Origin: Balaenoptera acutorostrata
Lineage: Eukaryota > Chordata > Mammalia > Artiodactyla > Balaenopteridae
DNA: 64,000 bases
Reading direction: 5' to 3'
Assembly: GCF_949987535.1 (NCBI RefSeq)
Contig: NC_080081.1
Location: 35,008,428 to 35,072,427, forward strand
The first letter of the stretch is position 1. Every line of letters starts with the position of its first letter. Shown here piece after piece: positions 46,840 to 58,796 of the stretch. The notes beneath the pieces were generated by a model that made no database searches, was not told where the DNA came from, and saw only the letters and a list, made by a program, of their open reading frames with translations. The position numbers were made by a program, and so were the translations under genes.

Positions 46840-47660
46840 CTTTGTTAAAGTATAACATCTGTACAGAAAAGTGCACAAACTATGTTTTCAGCTTGTTACA
46901 TTTGCACAAAGCATGAATTTGCCCATGTATCCATTGCTTGTATCAGGAAATGCAACCGCAGAAATCTCTTTCATGTCCTTTCCTAGATAATACCTCTCAA
47001 ATGTTAACCACTATCCTGATTTTTAATACCACTGATTAGCTTCACCTGATTTTGAACTTCTATTAATGGGTTGTTTCCGTATACTTGATTTGGCTGTTTG
47101 TCTTGCATATTTGATTCTTTCGCAAAAATTTGTTGAATCTCCATGTTGTATAATACTGAATTGTATGAAAATAATACACATTATTCATTCAACTGCTAAA
47201 GGACATTTGAATCATTTCCCGTTTCTGGCCATTACAAAAAGAGCTGCTGTGAATATTCTGTATGTTTCTTTTACCCAACATATGCACACATTTCTATTGG
47301 CTGTATACCTAAGAGTGCAATTGCTAGGTTATAAGGTATACATTCACTTAGCTATTATAGATCTTAAGTAAGTAGTTTTCAAAGTGGTTTTTGAATTTAA
47401 ACACCCATTGGCAACGTATGGGAGTTATAGTTGGTACACATTCTTTCCAATACTTGGTAAATATTTAATCTTTTTCATTTTAGCTATTCTGATATTTGTG
47501 TATATTTCATTTTGGGTTCAATTTTCATTTCTCCTATACAAAAAAAGTCAAGTACCTTTTTATTCATTTAATAACCATTTAGATAAGCACTTCCTGAAGT
47601 ATGCATTCAAGTACTCTGCCCACTTTCTATTTTGATGCTTCTCTTTTTCCCTAGCTATGT
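46840..47660 (-). mobile_element. Ancient L1 fragment, antisense
   Basis: Reverse reading of an L1 3' region: catgtatccattgcttgtat, gctaaaggacatttgaatca, gagctgctgtgaatattctg, ctgtatacctaagagtgcaa, tgctaggttataaggtatac, ttttagctattctgatattt, attttcatttctcctata. Strongly decayed; plus-strand frames across it are chance. Confidence 0.7.
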
Positions 47661-47801
47661 TGAGGAATAAATATATAATTTACTAATAAAAATTATATGT
47701 ATTTATGGTATATAATATGATGGTTAGATATGTGTATACATTGTCAAATGATTACCACAATCAAATTAATTAACCCATTCATGACCTCACATAGTTTACC
47801 T

Positions 47802-47818
47802 TGTGTGTGTGTGTGTGT
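47802..47818 (+). repeat. (GT)n short microsatellite
   Basis: About eight GT units inside the old L1. Confidence 0.85.
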
Positions 47819-48181
47819 TAGTGTGTAGTGAGTACACTTAAGATCTACTCTCTTAGTAAATTTCGATTATACAATAGCTTATTATTAACTCTAATCACCC
47901 TCATTTACATTGGATTCTGAGAATTTATCTGTCTTATAACTAAAATTTTGTACTCTTTGACCAAAATTTTCCCATTTTTCACACCCCCCAGCATCTGGTA
48001 ACCACTGGTGAACAATATGGTTCTATGAGTTTGACATTTTTGGATTCTGCATTAAGTGAGATTACAGACTATTTGTCATTCTCTGTCTGGCTTGCTTCCT
48101 TAGCATTATGTTCTCCATGTTCATCCATGTTGTTGCAAATGGCAGTATCCCATTCTCTTTTTATGACTGAATAATATTCCA

Positions 48182-48183
<2 letters not shown>

Positions 48184-48220
<37 letters not shown>
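48184..48220 (+). repeat. (CA)n microsatellite, about 18 units
   Basis: Uninterrupted CA units within the old L1, at the place where a normal L1 has a short TATATA-like patch. Confidence 0.95.
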
Positions 48221-48222
<2 letters not shown>

Positions 48223-48320
48223 GCACAACACTTCCCTGTTATCCGCATACTTGTCAGCATTTATCTCCTTTATGATAATAACCATCTTAACACATGTGAG
48301 GTCATATCTTGTTTGGTTTT

Positions 48321-48627
48321 TTTTTTTTTTTTAATTAATTTATTTATTTATATTTTTATTTTATGGCTGTGTTGGGTCTTCGTTTCTGTGCAAGGGCTTT
48401 CTCTAGTTGAGATGAGCGGGGGCCACTCTTCATCGCGGTGCGAGGGCCTCTCACTGTCGCGGCCTCTCCTGTTGCTGAGCACAGGCTCCAGACGCGCAGG
48501 CTCAGTAGTTGTGGCTCACGGGCTCAGTTGCTCCGCGGCATGTGGGATCTTCCCAGACCAGGGCTCGAACCCGTGTCCCCTGCATTGGCAGGCAGATTCT
48601 CAACCACTGCGCCACCAGGGAAACCCT
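48321..48627 (-). mobile_element. CHR-2-type SINE, full length
   Basis: Minus-strand SINE with head (agggtttccctggtggcgca), tRNA-like region and A/T-rich tail. Direct repeat cttgtttggtttt and cttgcttggtttt (48,308-48,320 and 48,628-48,640, one mismatch) marks the insertion into the old L1. The 109- and 87-codon plus frames across it are not genes. Confidence 0.93.
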
Positions 48628-48800
48628 CTTGCTTGGTTTTGATTTACATTTCCCTGATTGGTGATACTGAGCACCTTTTCATGTATCTGTCAGACATCTG
48701 AAAGTCTTCTTTGGCAAAATGTCTATTCTGTTCCTTTGCCCATTGTGTTATTTGGTTTTTTGCTTTTGATTTGTATGTGTTCATTATGTATTTTGGATAT

Positions 48801-50714
48801 TAACCTTGGGAAAAGAATGAGACACTAGAATGTATGCTTTTAACTGTCAGTATCATGTTTTAGAGGAAGAGAACCTGTGTGTGGCTGAGTGTGTTCCCCA
48901 AATTACTTGACTTCTCACAGGCTTATTTTCTGCAGGGCAAAGACCTTTGGAAAAATATAGTCATGATACGGTTGTCTAGATAAGATACAACATTTTTTTT
49001 TCATTTTCTTAATTAAAAATAAAATCTCATAATTGTTTTGTGTGCAATGTAACCAGCCAAATTTCACAACTTTCCTTAAAGACAGAACTGGTTCTTTGCT
49101 ACAGTTCTAGAAAAAAATGTGCCCCCTTCTTCTTGCATACGTCCTTTCTTCTTCTTGCTTAAAATACTGTCAAGATACCGGAAATGTTGGGCAACCATAT
49201 TTTTGCAATGGTTTAAGCTACACTTTGAGGAAACAAATATGAGGATGAATATTACAAGCTAAGTGAAGCAAAAATATGGAATTATGGATGTGGTTGACTC
49301 CATTAAATTTATTAAGCATTCTTGGACACCAACTTCTGGACTTTTTGATATGTGACACTATTTGTTGGTCCAACATGGTCTGGTGTTTCATTTCATGTAG
49401 CCAACTGAAGTCATGCTTAGGACAACTATCTATTTTTCACTGCCAGCCTCCTCCTCCCACTCAGAAGAATTATCTCATAGTGTGCTTATTGGAGAATACA
49501 CAGTTATTTTATTACTGCTAAATTAATATTTCAATGTATGGGTGTTACACTTTTATATGAAGTGGCTCATTATTGTTTTCTTACTGCTAATAATTAAAAT
49601 ACCCAAGTTTGAAAGAATAATTTTGTACACAAGGAAGGATTTGAGTTTATCTATAAAATGATTACTCTAACAGACTTAACATTCCTCTATACTTTTGTGA
49701 GTAGTAGATAAAGGAGTGGGTTTAGAGTTAGCAAGTAATTGACTCTTGTAAAGCTAGTGATTCAGGAAAACCAATGCATATGTACCTCTGAATAAAAGAG
49801 ACAAAAAAATAAAGCAAATTAGAAAGCATTAGTAATAACAAAAACAGTTAAAATCACTGTCCTAATTGAATTTTAAATTTAACATGAAATTTAAAACGTA
49901 GATAAAAATCAATATTGAAATAAAATACAAAGAACAAATAGCTCAATCAGTTTTCAACATGCACAATGACTCTTTAAATTGTTAATCTACACCAGGCTAT
50001 ACTCATTTTAATAATTTACTGTTTCATAAAATACAGGCTTGGTGGGTTTTTTTTAGTTTGGGAAAGACATGGAATAAACTGCTTACATTTTCTGTCATTA
50101 ATTTTGGATGTCTCCCACCTCTTACTTAGTGACACTAGTTTTCTTCCATCCTTCCATCTGTTGGAGAACTAAATAAAATATGAACTGTTGTCCATTATGC
50201 TTTGTAGAAATGGCAAATGCATATGCTTAGCCTACTCTTTTCAGTGTTAAATATTGTGCTTTTTTGTTTTTTAGCTTATGTATTTATTTTTAACAAATTT
50301 TAACATTTAAATTAAGCATTGTATTTTAAGTTTTAAAATGTATTAAGTCATTAATTGTAAAATAACTGAATAATATTTAATTTCAGATATTCTCCATCAT
50401 TTCTTTGGATCTGATATTATGGCAAGCAAGGAAATTATTAATTCCATGGAAGAAACACCTTAAAAAAATACTGACTCATTCAGTCTTCAATATTTTTAAA
50501 ATAGTAAAAGAAATGTATAAATAATGCTTGGAAAAATCCAAATACTATTCAGGGAAAATAATCTGCAGCTAAATACATTAAAAATATAATTGAGATGGTG
50601 ATAGGTACCATGAAGACAATAAAGTAAAATCATATGATAGAAAATATTTTGGTAGGGGCTACTTTTGATAGTGTGCCAAGGGAATGTCTGAATTGTAGTT
50701 GAGCTAAGGTCCTA
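48801..50714. other. Unassigned AT-rich DNA
   Basis: No gene seen. 50,590-50,714 (aggtaccatgaagacaataa, aggggctacttttgatagtg) resembles a very old L2-like repeat. Otherwise nothing recognised. Confidence 0.3.
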
Positions 50715-51150
50715 TATTAGTTAGGATAAATGTATGGCTCCTCTAACAAAGTCCCAACTGAATGACAATAGGTTAAACAGTTTTTTCTCTGCCGTGTAAC
50801 AGTCCTTGAATTATCAGTGTACATTGTTGAGGTCCATTTTTCTTCTATTTTTTGCCCCACGCCCAAGACATTGTCTTCATCATCATGTCAATAAGCACTC
50901 GATACTACATCTAAAAGTTACATTTCAGGCAGAGAGAAAAAGAAAAGGGAGAAGGAACACACACCATTAAGTTGAAAAGACATCGTCTTGAAGTAACTCA
51001 AATCATGTCTATTTACACCCCATTGGCTAGCACATAGTTACGTAGCCACATCTGGTGCAAATGAAAAATGAAAGGATGGCTTCATTTTAGCCAGATACAA
51101 AATTTTAGTTCCATCACTAAGGAAAGACTGGACTTTGGGCGACAAACAGA
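50715..51150 (+). repeat. Ancient interspersed repeat, copy D, family unnamed
   Basis: Order: tatattagttaggataaatg, gacaataggttaaacagtt, tgttgaggtccatttttc, a gagagaaaaagaaaagggag stretch, caccccattggctagcacat, gttacgtagccacatctgg, as in copies A to C. Confidence 0.45.
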
Positions 51151-51189
51151 CTTTTACCTGAAATGAAGGTAAGGATGAAACTCTGTTAA

Positions 51190-52750
51190 GATTTTGGGAG
51201 TCAGTTTTCAGACCATTATTTCTTCAAATTATTTTTTGCATTCTGCACCAATCTTTGGCTTCTCTTTCTGGAAAGCTAATGAAATGATTATTAGACCTTC
51301 TGATATTAGACTCATAGGTGCTTGAGCTCTGCTTATTTTTGTTCAGTTTTATTTCTTCTGTTGTTAAGATTGGAAAATTTCTACTGATTTATCTTTAAGT
51401 TCACTGAGTCTTTCCTTTTTAATTTCCATGTCTGCTATTGAGCCCATGAAGTGAAACTTTATCACATACATTGTGTTTTTCAGTTATAACATTTCCATTT
51501 GGCACCTGATTCTATAATATGGTTTCTATTTCTCTACTGAAAATTTTTATATTTTTATTAATTTTGAGAGTGATCAACTTTAACTCACGGGGCAAAATAA
51601 TAAACTACTTTAAGGCTTTGCCTGATAATTTCAACATCTGGGTCATCTTGCAATTGACATTTTAATTATTTTTTCCACTAGTGTCTGGTCAGATTTTCTC
51701 AATTCTTTCAATGTCAAGTGATTTGGGATTATATCCTGGACATTTTGTGTATTATGTTGTAAAAATCTTCTTTGAAGATTAACTGTACATTTTTTTTTCT
51801 TGTTTGCTTTAGCAGACAGTTGGCATGGTTAAGTTCAGATCAAAAGTTTTGATTTCCCTTCTGTAGGCAATGCTTTCAAAGTCAGTTTGGGTTTCCAAGT
51901 TAATACTATGCTGTTTGAGTTTCCTTGTGCTTGTTCACTCAGGGATTTGCCTAGGACTTATGCTTTGGTGTGAACAATAATTCAGTTCTCAAAGCTTTGA
52001 TCATGTTTACTGTTGTCTGTTTTATTAGTGCACAGACTGGGCTAAGCCTGGTTTTTTCAGTTCAGATACAGTATTTGGGCAACCTCATCTCTCACCTCTC
52101 CAGTTTCCCAGCCACTGTTTGGTTCCCTGGAGCCCCCTTTTCCCAGTCTCCTGACTTGGGAGCCAGAATTTCTCTCAGGGTTTAGCATTTTGTGCTGGTG
52201 AACAATTTTGCAATACTGTGGCCATTCTCAGGTAAAGCTGAGAGAGAAACGCAAGGCAAAATAGTGATGATCTCCCACACACTCTTTGGACCATTGAGAC
52301 CACTTTCTTGATTCCTCTGGATAGAAGGATGTTTTTACCCAGAGGTTTAGATATCCCACCATGGAAGCAGAGCCACTGCACGACTGGAGCTTCCTAAGGG
52401 CAGGGCTAAAATAGAAAATAAATAAAAGGAGATCCTCTTTCCAATCCACTCTCCGTCTTTTTGCTTTGAAAAACAGAATTTTCCTCCTAAGGTTTATTGT
52501 TCATCTCTACTTGTGTTCTCAGGTGAAAGCCAGGAGATAAAGAGGGGAGGGTAAAAATGAGTAAAGTCATGGCCTCTCCTTTCTTCTTCAAGTTTGACTT
52601 CCCTCCCATTTCATCTGCATCATTTACTTTCCAGAGTAAACATAGTCATTCTTTGTATTCTGCCCAGAGTTTTTTTTGTTGCAATCATGGGGAAAGATAG
52701 GCTGTAATGAGCTTATTCCAGCTCAGTCATCGTTGGAACTCTTGTACTAG
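51190..52750 (-). mobile_element. HAL1/L1M-like element, antisense (ORF1 and 5' part)
   Basis: 51,200-51,760 follows the usual reverse reading of an ancient HAL1 or L1M ORF1 (tattagaccttctgatatta, tttctactgatttatcttta, gctattgagcccatgaagtg, cataacatttccatttggca-like, tttctatttctctactgaaa, tttcaacatctgggtcatct, tatatcctggacattttgtg). 51,760-52,740 continues into the 5' region (aggctgtaatgagcttattc). No open frame survives. Confidence 0.65.
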
Positions 52751-52754
52751 ACCT

Positions 52755-53135
52755 TTTTTTTTCCTTCCAGTTTTATTGAGATATGACTGACATACAGCAC
52801 TGTATAAGTTTAAGGTATACAGCATGATAATATGATTTACATACATCATGAAGTGATTATCACAATAAATTTAGATCATTAAAGAAAAATAGAAAAAACA
52901 TGTTTGTTCTTTTGATGAGAAGTCTTAGGATTTACTCTCAAAAACTTTCATGTATAACATACAGCAATATTAATTATATTTATCATGTTGTACGTCACAT
53001 CCTTAAATTCTTATTTATCTTATAACTGGAAGTTTGCACTTTTTGACTGCCTTCATCCAATTCCCTCTCCTCCCACCCCCTGTTTCTGGTAACCACAAAT
53101 CTGATTTCTTTTTCTATGAGTTTGCTTGTTTGTTT
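52755..53135 (-). mobile_element. Old L1 3' UTR, antisense, first of two
   Basis: Reads ttttattgagatatgactga, gtttaaggtatacagcatga, agtgattatcacaataaatt, ttataactggaagtttgcac, tttctggtaaccacaaatct in reverse-L1 order. Confidence 0.8.
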
Positions 53136-53625
53136 TTGAAGTATAATTGACCTACAACACTATGTTAGTTCCCGTTACACCACGTAGAGATTTGATATTT
53201 GCATTTCAAACTGATCACCGCAAGTCTAATTACAAACGTCACCATACAAAGATATTACATAATTATTGACTGTATTTCCCACAATTTACATTACATACCC
53301 ATTACTCATTTATCTTGCAACTGGAAGTATGTACCTCTTAATCTCCCTCACTTATTTCTCCCCTCCCCCTCCCCCCCTCCTCTCTGACAATCCCGTTTGT
53401 TCTATGTATCTATAACTTTGATTATGTTTCATTATGTTTGTTCATTGGTTTTGTTTTTTTAGACTACACATGTAAGTGAAGTCACACGGTATTTGTCTTT
53501 CTCTTATGACTCATTTCACTTAGCATAATACCCTCTTTGTCCACCCATGTTGTCATAAATAGCAAGATTTCATTCCTTTTCATGGCTGAGTAATATTCCA
53601 TATCTTGTTTATCCATTCTCTATTT
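53136..53625 (-). mobile_element. Old L1 3' end, antisense, second of two
   Basis: Starts over with ttttgaagtataattgacct and repeats the same L1 3' UTR order (ctggaagtatgtacctctta), then goes on to catggctgagtaatattcca. The repeat of the same L1 region shows that two insertions lie head to tail. Confidence 0.85.
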
Positions 53626-55100
53626 ATGGCCCCTTGGTGAATGGGCCTGCATCCTGGGAAGGCTGGCTGAGGGGCTAAAGGTGTCCTAGAGTTGGTTGTC
53701 CTGCTGGTGAGTGGGGCCATGGCCCAGGGGAATCCAGGCCTGGTGCCCACCCACTGGTGGATGAAGAAGTGTCCGGGAACTAGTGCCAGCCTACTGGCAG
53801 GCAGAGTCAGGTCTTGAGGGTCCCTGGCTGCAGGGTTCAGGGTTCCCGGATCCAGTGTTGGCCCACTGGTAGGTGGGTCCAGGTCCCATGGTGGCTGGCT
53901 AAGGAGCTCAAGGTGTCTTAAAGCTGATGTTAGCCTGCTAGTAGGGAGGGCCAGGGCCCAGGGTTTTCTGGGGCTTGTGCTGACCTGCTGGTGAGTGGGC
54001 TGTGTCCTGCCAGGGAGGCTGAGGGGCTATGGTAGTCCTGGGAATGGTGTTTACCCTCTGGTGGATAGGGACAAAACACAGGGGGTCTTGGGGCGGATGC
54101 CAGCCCACTGGTGTGTAAGGCTGGACCCAGGGCTATGTCAGCCCTCTGGGGACTGGAGTTGGGTCCTGGGGTCTCTGGCTGCAGGGCCCAGGGATCCCAC
54201 TGTTGGTGTGTTGGCCCACAGGTGGGTGGGCCTGGAACCCAGAGGTTCCTGGGTTAGTGTGGGCTCACTGGTTTGTGGGCCTTGTCCTTGGTCCTCTGGT
54301 GGACAGGGTCATGTCCTGGGGCAGCTTTGGGCTCAGGGGTTCTTAAGGCAGCCTGCCTGCTCATGGGTGGGGTTGTGTCCCTACTGGGCTAGTTGCTTGG
54401 CTTAGGGCATCTCAGTACTGGTGCTGACAGGTTAGTGGTTGGGGCTGAGTCCCGGTGCTAATAAGCTAGAGGGAGGATTCCAAAATGGTGCTTGTCAGCG
54501 CCAGTATCCACGTGGTAGGAATAGCTCCTCCAAATGGCTGCCGCCAGCATCTCTGTCACCAGAGTGAGCTCCAGTTGCCTCCTGCCTCTCCAGGAGGCTT
54601 TCCAAGATAAGCAGATATGTCGTATCCAGGCTCCTTTCAAAGTATTACTTCTTAACTGGGTCCAAGAGTGTGTGAGATTTTGTGTATACCCTTTATGAGT
54701 GAGCCTTTATTTCTCACAGCCCTCTGACTCCACTGAAAATCAGCACCCCTTGCTGTCAAAGCCAAACATTCTGAGGGCTCATCTTCTTGGTGCAGGACCC
54801 CTGGGTTGGGGAACCCAATGTGGGTATTGAACCCCCTTGCTCCTTGGGGAGAAACTCTCAATTGTAATTATCCTCTTGTTTGTGGCTCACCTGCCTGGGG
54901 GTATAGGTCTTGAGTATTCCACATCTATGCCCCTCCTACTCATCTCATTGTGGTTCCTTCTTTACATCTTTAGTTGTAGAAGATTTTTTTCTGCTAGATT
55001 TCAGTCTTTCTTATCAATAGTTTCTCTGTAAATAGCTGTAATTTTGGTGTGCCCATGGGAGGAGGTGAGCTCATGGTCTTCCTATTCTGCCGTCTTGGTC
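53626..55100 (-). mobile_element. Old L1 5' UTR, antisense, GC-rich with degenerate repeats
   Basis: In reverse complement the region opens at about 55,100 with ccaagacggcagaataggaa, gaccatgagctcacctcctc and later cacaatgagatgagtaggag, the start of a well-known old L1 5' UTR. 53,640-54,440 is made of loosely repeated units of about 50-60 bp built on gcccactggtgggtggg and cccaggg, giving GC content far above the window. The 136-codon plus frame at 53,995-54,405 comes from this repeat. Confidence 0.75.
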
Positions 55101-56409
55101 ATTCCTCACTCATACTTAATATTTTACCATTGATGACTTATTCATCATCCTACTTTTTGGTTTACATTTTTGGCATATAGTTTGCCAAGTACATTTTCTG
55201 GGCTTCAGTGAAGAAAGGGGAATTCGAAATATTTGGAGAGTAAAGAAAGAAATTATGGATAAATATAACATAGATTTCACTTACTTTAGACCTAATATAT
55301 GTTTAAATTATTTTATACCCACTTTTCAGAGACAATGTGTGAAATAAACATGTACTAGGGTTTCACTAATTTGTGACATCTGTTTGTGGTGGCATTGTGC
55401 CTATATCTCACATTTCTCATTAATCTCATTTCAACACCTAGTTGACATATATAATATTCAATTTTGACTTCTCAAAATTTGTTTTCTAGAATTAAAAATA
55501 GCTTCATAACTTTATAGAAGAAACATAGCAGTGATAGTAGCACATTAAATGGTTCTGCCATTTACTAAAATATTTAGCCAACCTGACCATTTTTGCACTT
55601 ACTTTACACTCATGTAACCTCCTAAAATTTCTCTGGAATATCATACCCTTTATAGCACAAAAAGTACATAGCGCCACACAAAATAGACAATAGAAAAGTA
55701 GAATAATGCAATGTATACCGCAGACATTTTTAATAGTAAATTAAAGTCATACTGCAAGATTTTTCTTGAACATTTTAGTTTTTGAAGGATGCTTTCAAAA
55801 CTAACCTTTCTTTATTCTATCTCCTCTGGGTAATTATGTGTGAAATATTTTGATACAATGAGGAGGGATATTGTCTAAACAATTACTTTTTCCTGTTAGT
55901 AAACTTTGCATGACTCTATTACTCATAATCTAAATTTGGACAAAGCAATGGATATAGCAGACATTCAATACTATTCTGGATGGATATAACCCAATCTATA
56001 TAGCAGTATATTTCCTGGAATTGTTTTCCAGAAAAATCATGCACTTTTCCATGAACAGTAGTTCTCATGTACAATGTTAACCGGCAGGTCAGGCATTCCT
56101 ATCCTCTCATGTCATTAATACTGCTCAAAATCGGAGATTGAATTAACTTCAGTAAAATTCTAGTTAAAAAAACAAACAGATCTGTTTAAGGAATCATCTA
56201 AATTTATAACATTGACTGTTATGATGGTTATTAAGCAATGGAATTTAATGTAATAAATTTTATTAAACACCAACTCTGTAAGGGCCTACACAGAGACTAC
56301 AAAGAGAAATATAGGAATATCAAAATTAGAATGTGCTCAAGAAAGTTATAATTTTATAAGGGCATATTAAATAATTAAGAGAGTGATTTTTATAAATAGT
56401 AGCTGTATA
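55101..56409. other. Unassigned AT-rich DNA
   Basis: No gene, RNA or repeat recognised. Confidence 0.35.
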
Positions 56410-56600
56410 AGAAAATTAATATTTATTGAGAACTTACTATATGCCTGGTCCTGATTTTAGCACTTTAAAGTTTTTATGCTATTTTATATGAAGGAAGTCT
56501 ATATTTTCCCCACAATACAAACAAAGGCACAGACTCAAAAGAGTTTAACAATTTTCTAAAATAGATCCAGTATTCAAATGCCTGTTGGAAGCCTGTGAAA
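56410..56600 (-). mobile_element. MIR SINE, antisense
   Basis: Reversed MIR order: atttattgagaacttactat, atgcctggtcctgatttta, tttttatgctattttatat, caaaggcacagactcaaaag, gatccagtattcaaatgcc. Confidence 0.75.
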
Positions 56601-56747
56601 CACTGTGGAGCCTCACACAGTATTCTGGGGATACTTACCAATAGAGTTGCAAGCAAAATGTCACAGGAATTGATAAAAAAGGAAAGGAATCTACATGTTT
56701 GATCACAAGTAGTTCATGGAAGTGGTGGTACTTGATATTGGTAGGGT

Positions 56748-56995
56748 TTTAAAAAAATTTTTATTTTATATTGAAGTATAGTTGATTTACAATGTTAGTT
56801 TCAGGTGTAGAGCAAAGTGATTTAGTTATACACATACCTATCTGATTCTTCTCTCACTTAGGTTATTACAGAATATCGAGTAGAGTTCCCTGTGCTATAC
56901 AGTAGATCCTTGTTGGTTATCTATTTTATGTATAGTACTGTGTATATGTTAATCCCAACCTCCTAATTTATCTCTCCCCCCAACTTTCCCTTAGT
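56748..56995 (-). mobile_element. Short antisense L1 3' UTR fragment
   Basis: Reads ttgaagtatagttgatttac, gagcaaagtgatttagttat, ccctgtgctatacagtagat, like 34,481-34,819. No clear target duplication. Confidence 0.85.
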
Positions 56996-57885
56996 GTGCA
57001 AGTGAGGGCACTCATTATATTTAGAAAGTGAAGACTAAACTAGAATCCAGAAGTTGGAAATCTTAAGATTTTTTCAAGAAACTACAAATGCTGGAGTTTT
57101 AGGGTATCCACAGTGGAGCGGCATGTAGAAGGAGCAGAATAAAATAAATTTAGGTTGAGGAGTTTCCTTGTTGTTCATTAGGTAGGTGATATCCACTGTA
57201 GGTCATTGAGAGGAAGAATGAAATCATTGTTTATCAAGGTAAATCATAATTCCTTAGGTAGGAAATAACATGGGAAAAAAAGACACTGGAAAGAACAGAC
57301 CTGAGTAGAGTACATATTATTGTAAGAGTTTAGAGAAGAGGATATTAACAAGCAGACAAATGTGAGGAATATTAGGGGAGAGACAATAAATTAAAACTAG
57401 CTAAGTATATTTTATAGATCAGGAACAAGGAGGCATTAATTAAATAATAAAAGTTGGGTCATTATAGTTGAGAGAGCAGAGGTGCCCTTGAGGGAAACAG
57501 AGAAAACAAAATAAATGGTTTTGAGAAGATGATATTTTTAGTATTGGGTACATTTAGTTTGAGGTGAGGATGAAGTACCTATGTACATTTATCTATTAAG
57601 ACATTGGAGATTATTTTAGGTTTGGGCTGAAGATCTAGGCAAGGCCAAGGAACATCAATGTGGGAGGTATCTGCAGGCAAATTATCATTGAAACTCTCAA
57701 AGTGGATGGAATAACCCAAGAATCAAGTGCACAGGAAACAGAAAAAAATTTTAAAAGCACCATAAATTTAGGATTCCAGAAAACAAACAAAATCAACAGA
57801 AGAGAATATTAGAAGCTGTGTTTCATACATAATACATATAAGCAAGATTCAAAAAGCAGAAAAATAATTGTAGCTCTCTTTCTTT
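56996..57885. other. Unassigned DNA
   Basis: No gene or repeat recognised. Confidence 0.3.
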
Positions 57886-58070
57886 ATGCTTAAGTGCAGT
57901 CACATATTATCTCATTTAATCTCAACATTCCTCGGAAGTAGGGCTACCGTCATCCTTTTCTGGAGGAGAAACTTGAAACTCTGATGGGCTAAGAAACTCC
58001 CCCTGGTCACACAGGAATGGATGGCTGAACCAAGATTCACACCAAGAAGCCTGCATCTAGATTTTGTACT
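57886..58070 (-). mobile_element. MIR SINE, antisense
   Basis: Reversed MIR order: atctcatttaatctcaacat, cctcggaagtagggctaccg, ggaggagaaacttgaaactc, ccctggtcacacaggaatgg, accaagattcacaccaagaa. Confidence 0.8.
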
Positions 58071-58781
58071 TTTAATTTTTATGTTATACTGTCTCTTGGT
58101 TATCGAAAAACTTTTCATTTTCCAAATATGAATAATTGGAGATTTATAGTTATTCTTGTTTATAAGTCCTTATTTTACTCTTGCTATCTTGATAAGCAAA
58201 ACTGACCAAGAGACAGAGAAGGATTAAAGTGAAGTAGAAGAGATTTCCAGGTGGGGCATAATCTCTATGGGGTGATACAACGTCACTAAATTAAATATAG
58301 ATATGGTGCTGATAACTCCATTTTCCAAGAGTGACCTCTTATACAACTGATATAATTTAAATTCATCATACTCCTAATCAGTACATGGAATAGTTTCTTA
58401 GCTTTAATTTATTCATGCCAAACACACAGAATTGTGGATCCTCCTAAAAGGTAATTGTTTTTCTGATAGCAAAGAAACTTCATCCTTAGCACGATGACCT
58501 TTGTCATGCTTTAAGACATGTTTAATGAGTAGATTGGGGTGTCTATATTTTGAGATAAGTGTTGAGAAAAGCATAATGCTCTTTGCTACACTTAGAGACT
58601 CTACATGTACTCTACATCATAAACCCCTTGTTCCATTGTGCTTACAGAGGATTCAGCAACTTTTAAATAGCTCATTATACTCTGATGAGATTATACTCTG
58701 ATGATAGTGAAATTTGCTTTCGGTCAAGCCTAAAGAAAAGGACTACGGGATGCTCACGTATGAGTCACACACCTAAAGAAG
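58071..58781. other. Unassigned DNA
   Basis: No gene or repeat recognised. 58,670-58,705 holds a short direct repeat (ttatactctgatga twice). Confidence 0.35.
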
Positions 58782-58796
58782 TAGGCTTATGCTTTT

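Larger units (their letters stand above)
47670..48800 (-). mobile_element. Old L1 3' end, antisense, interrupted by a SINE
   Basis: 47,690-48,320 (gatggttagatatgtgtata, ctaatcaccctcatttacat, ggtaaccactggtgaacaat, ttcatccatgttgttgcaaa, gactgaataatattccacta) and 48,641-48,790 (gatttacatttccctgattg, aaatgtctattctgttcctt) form one antisense L1 3' end with the SINE at 48,321-48,627 between them. Two dinucleotide repeats lie inside. Confidence 0.8.

Noticed and set aside
53995..54405. A 136-codon Gly/Trp/Pro-rich frame
   Set aside because: It follows the GC-rich repeated units of an old antisense L1 5' UTR; the apparent protein repeats reflect DNA repeats.
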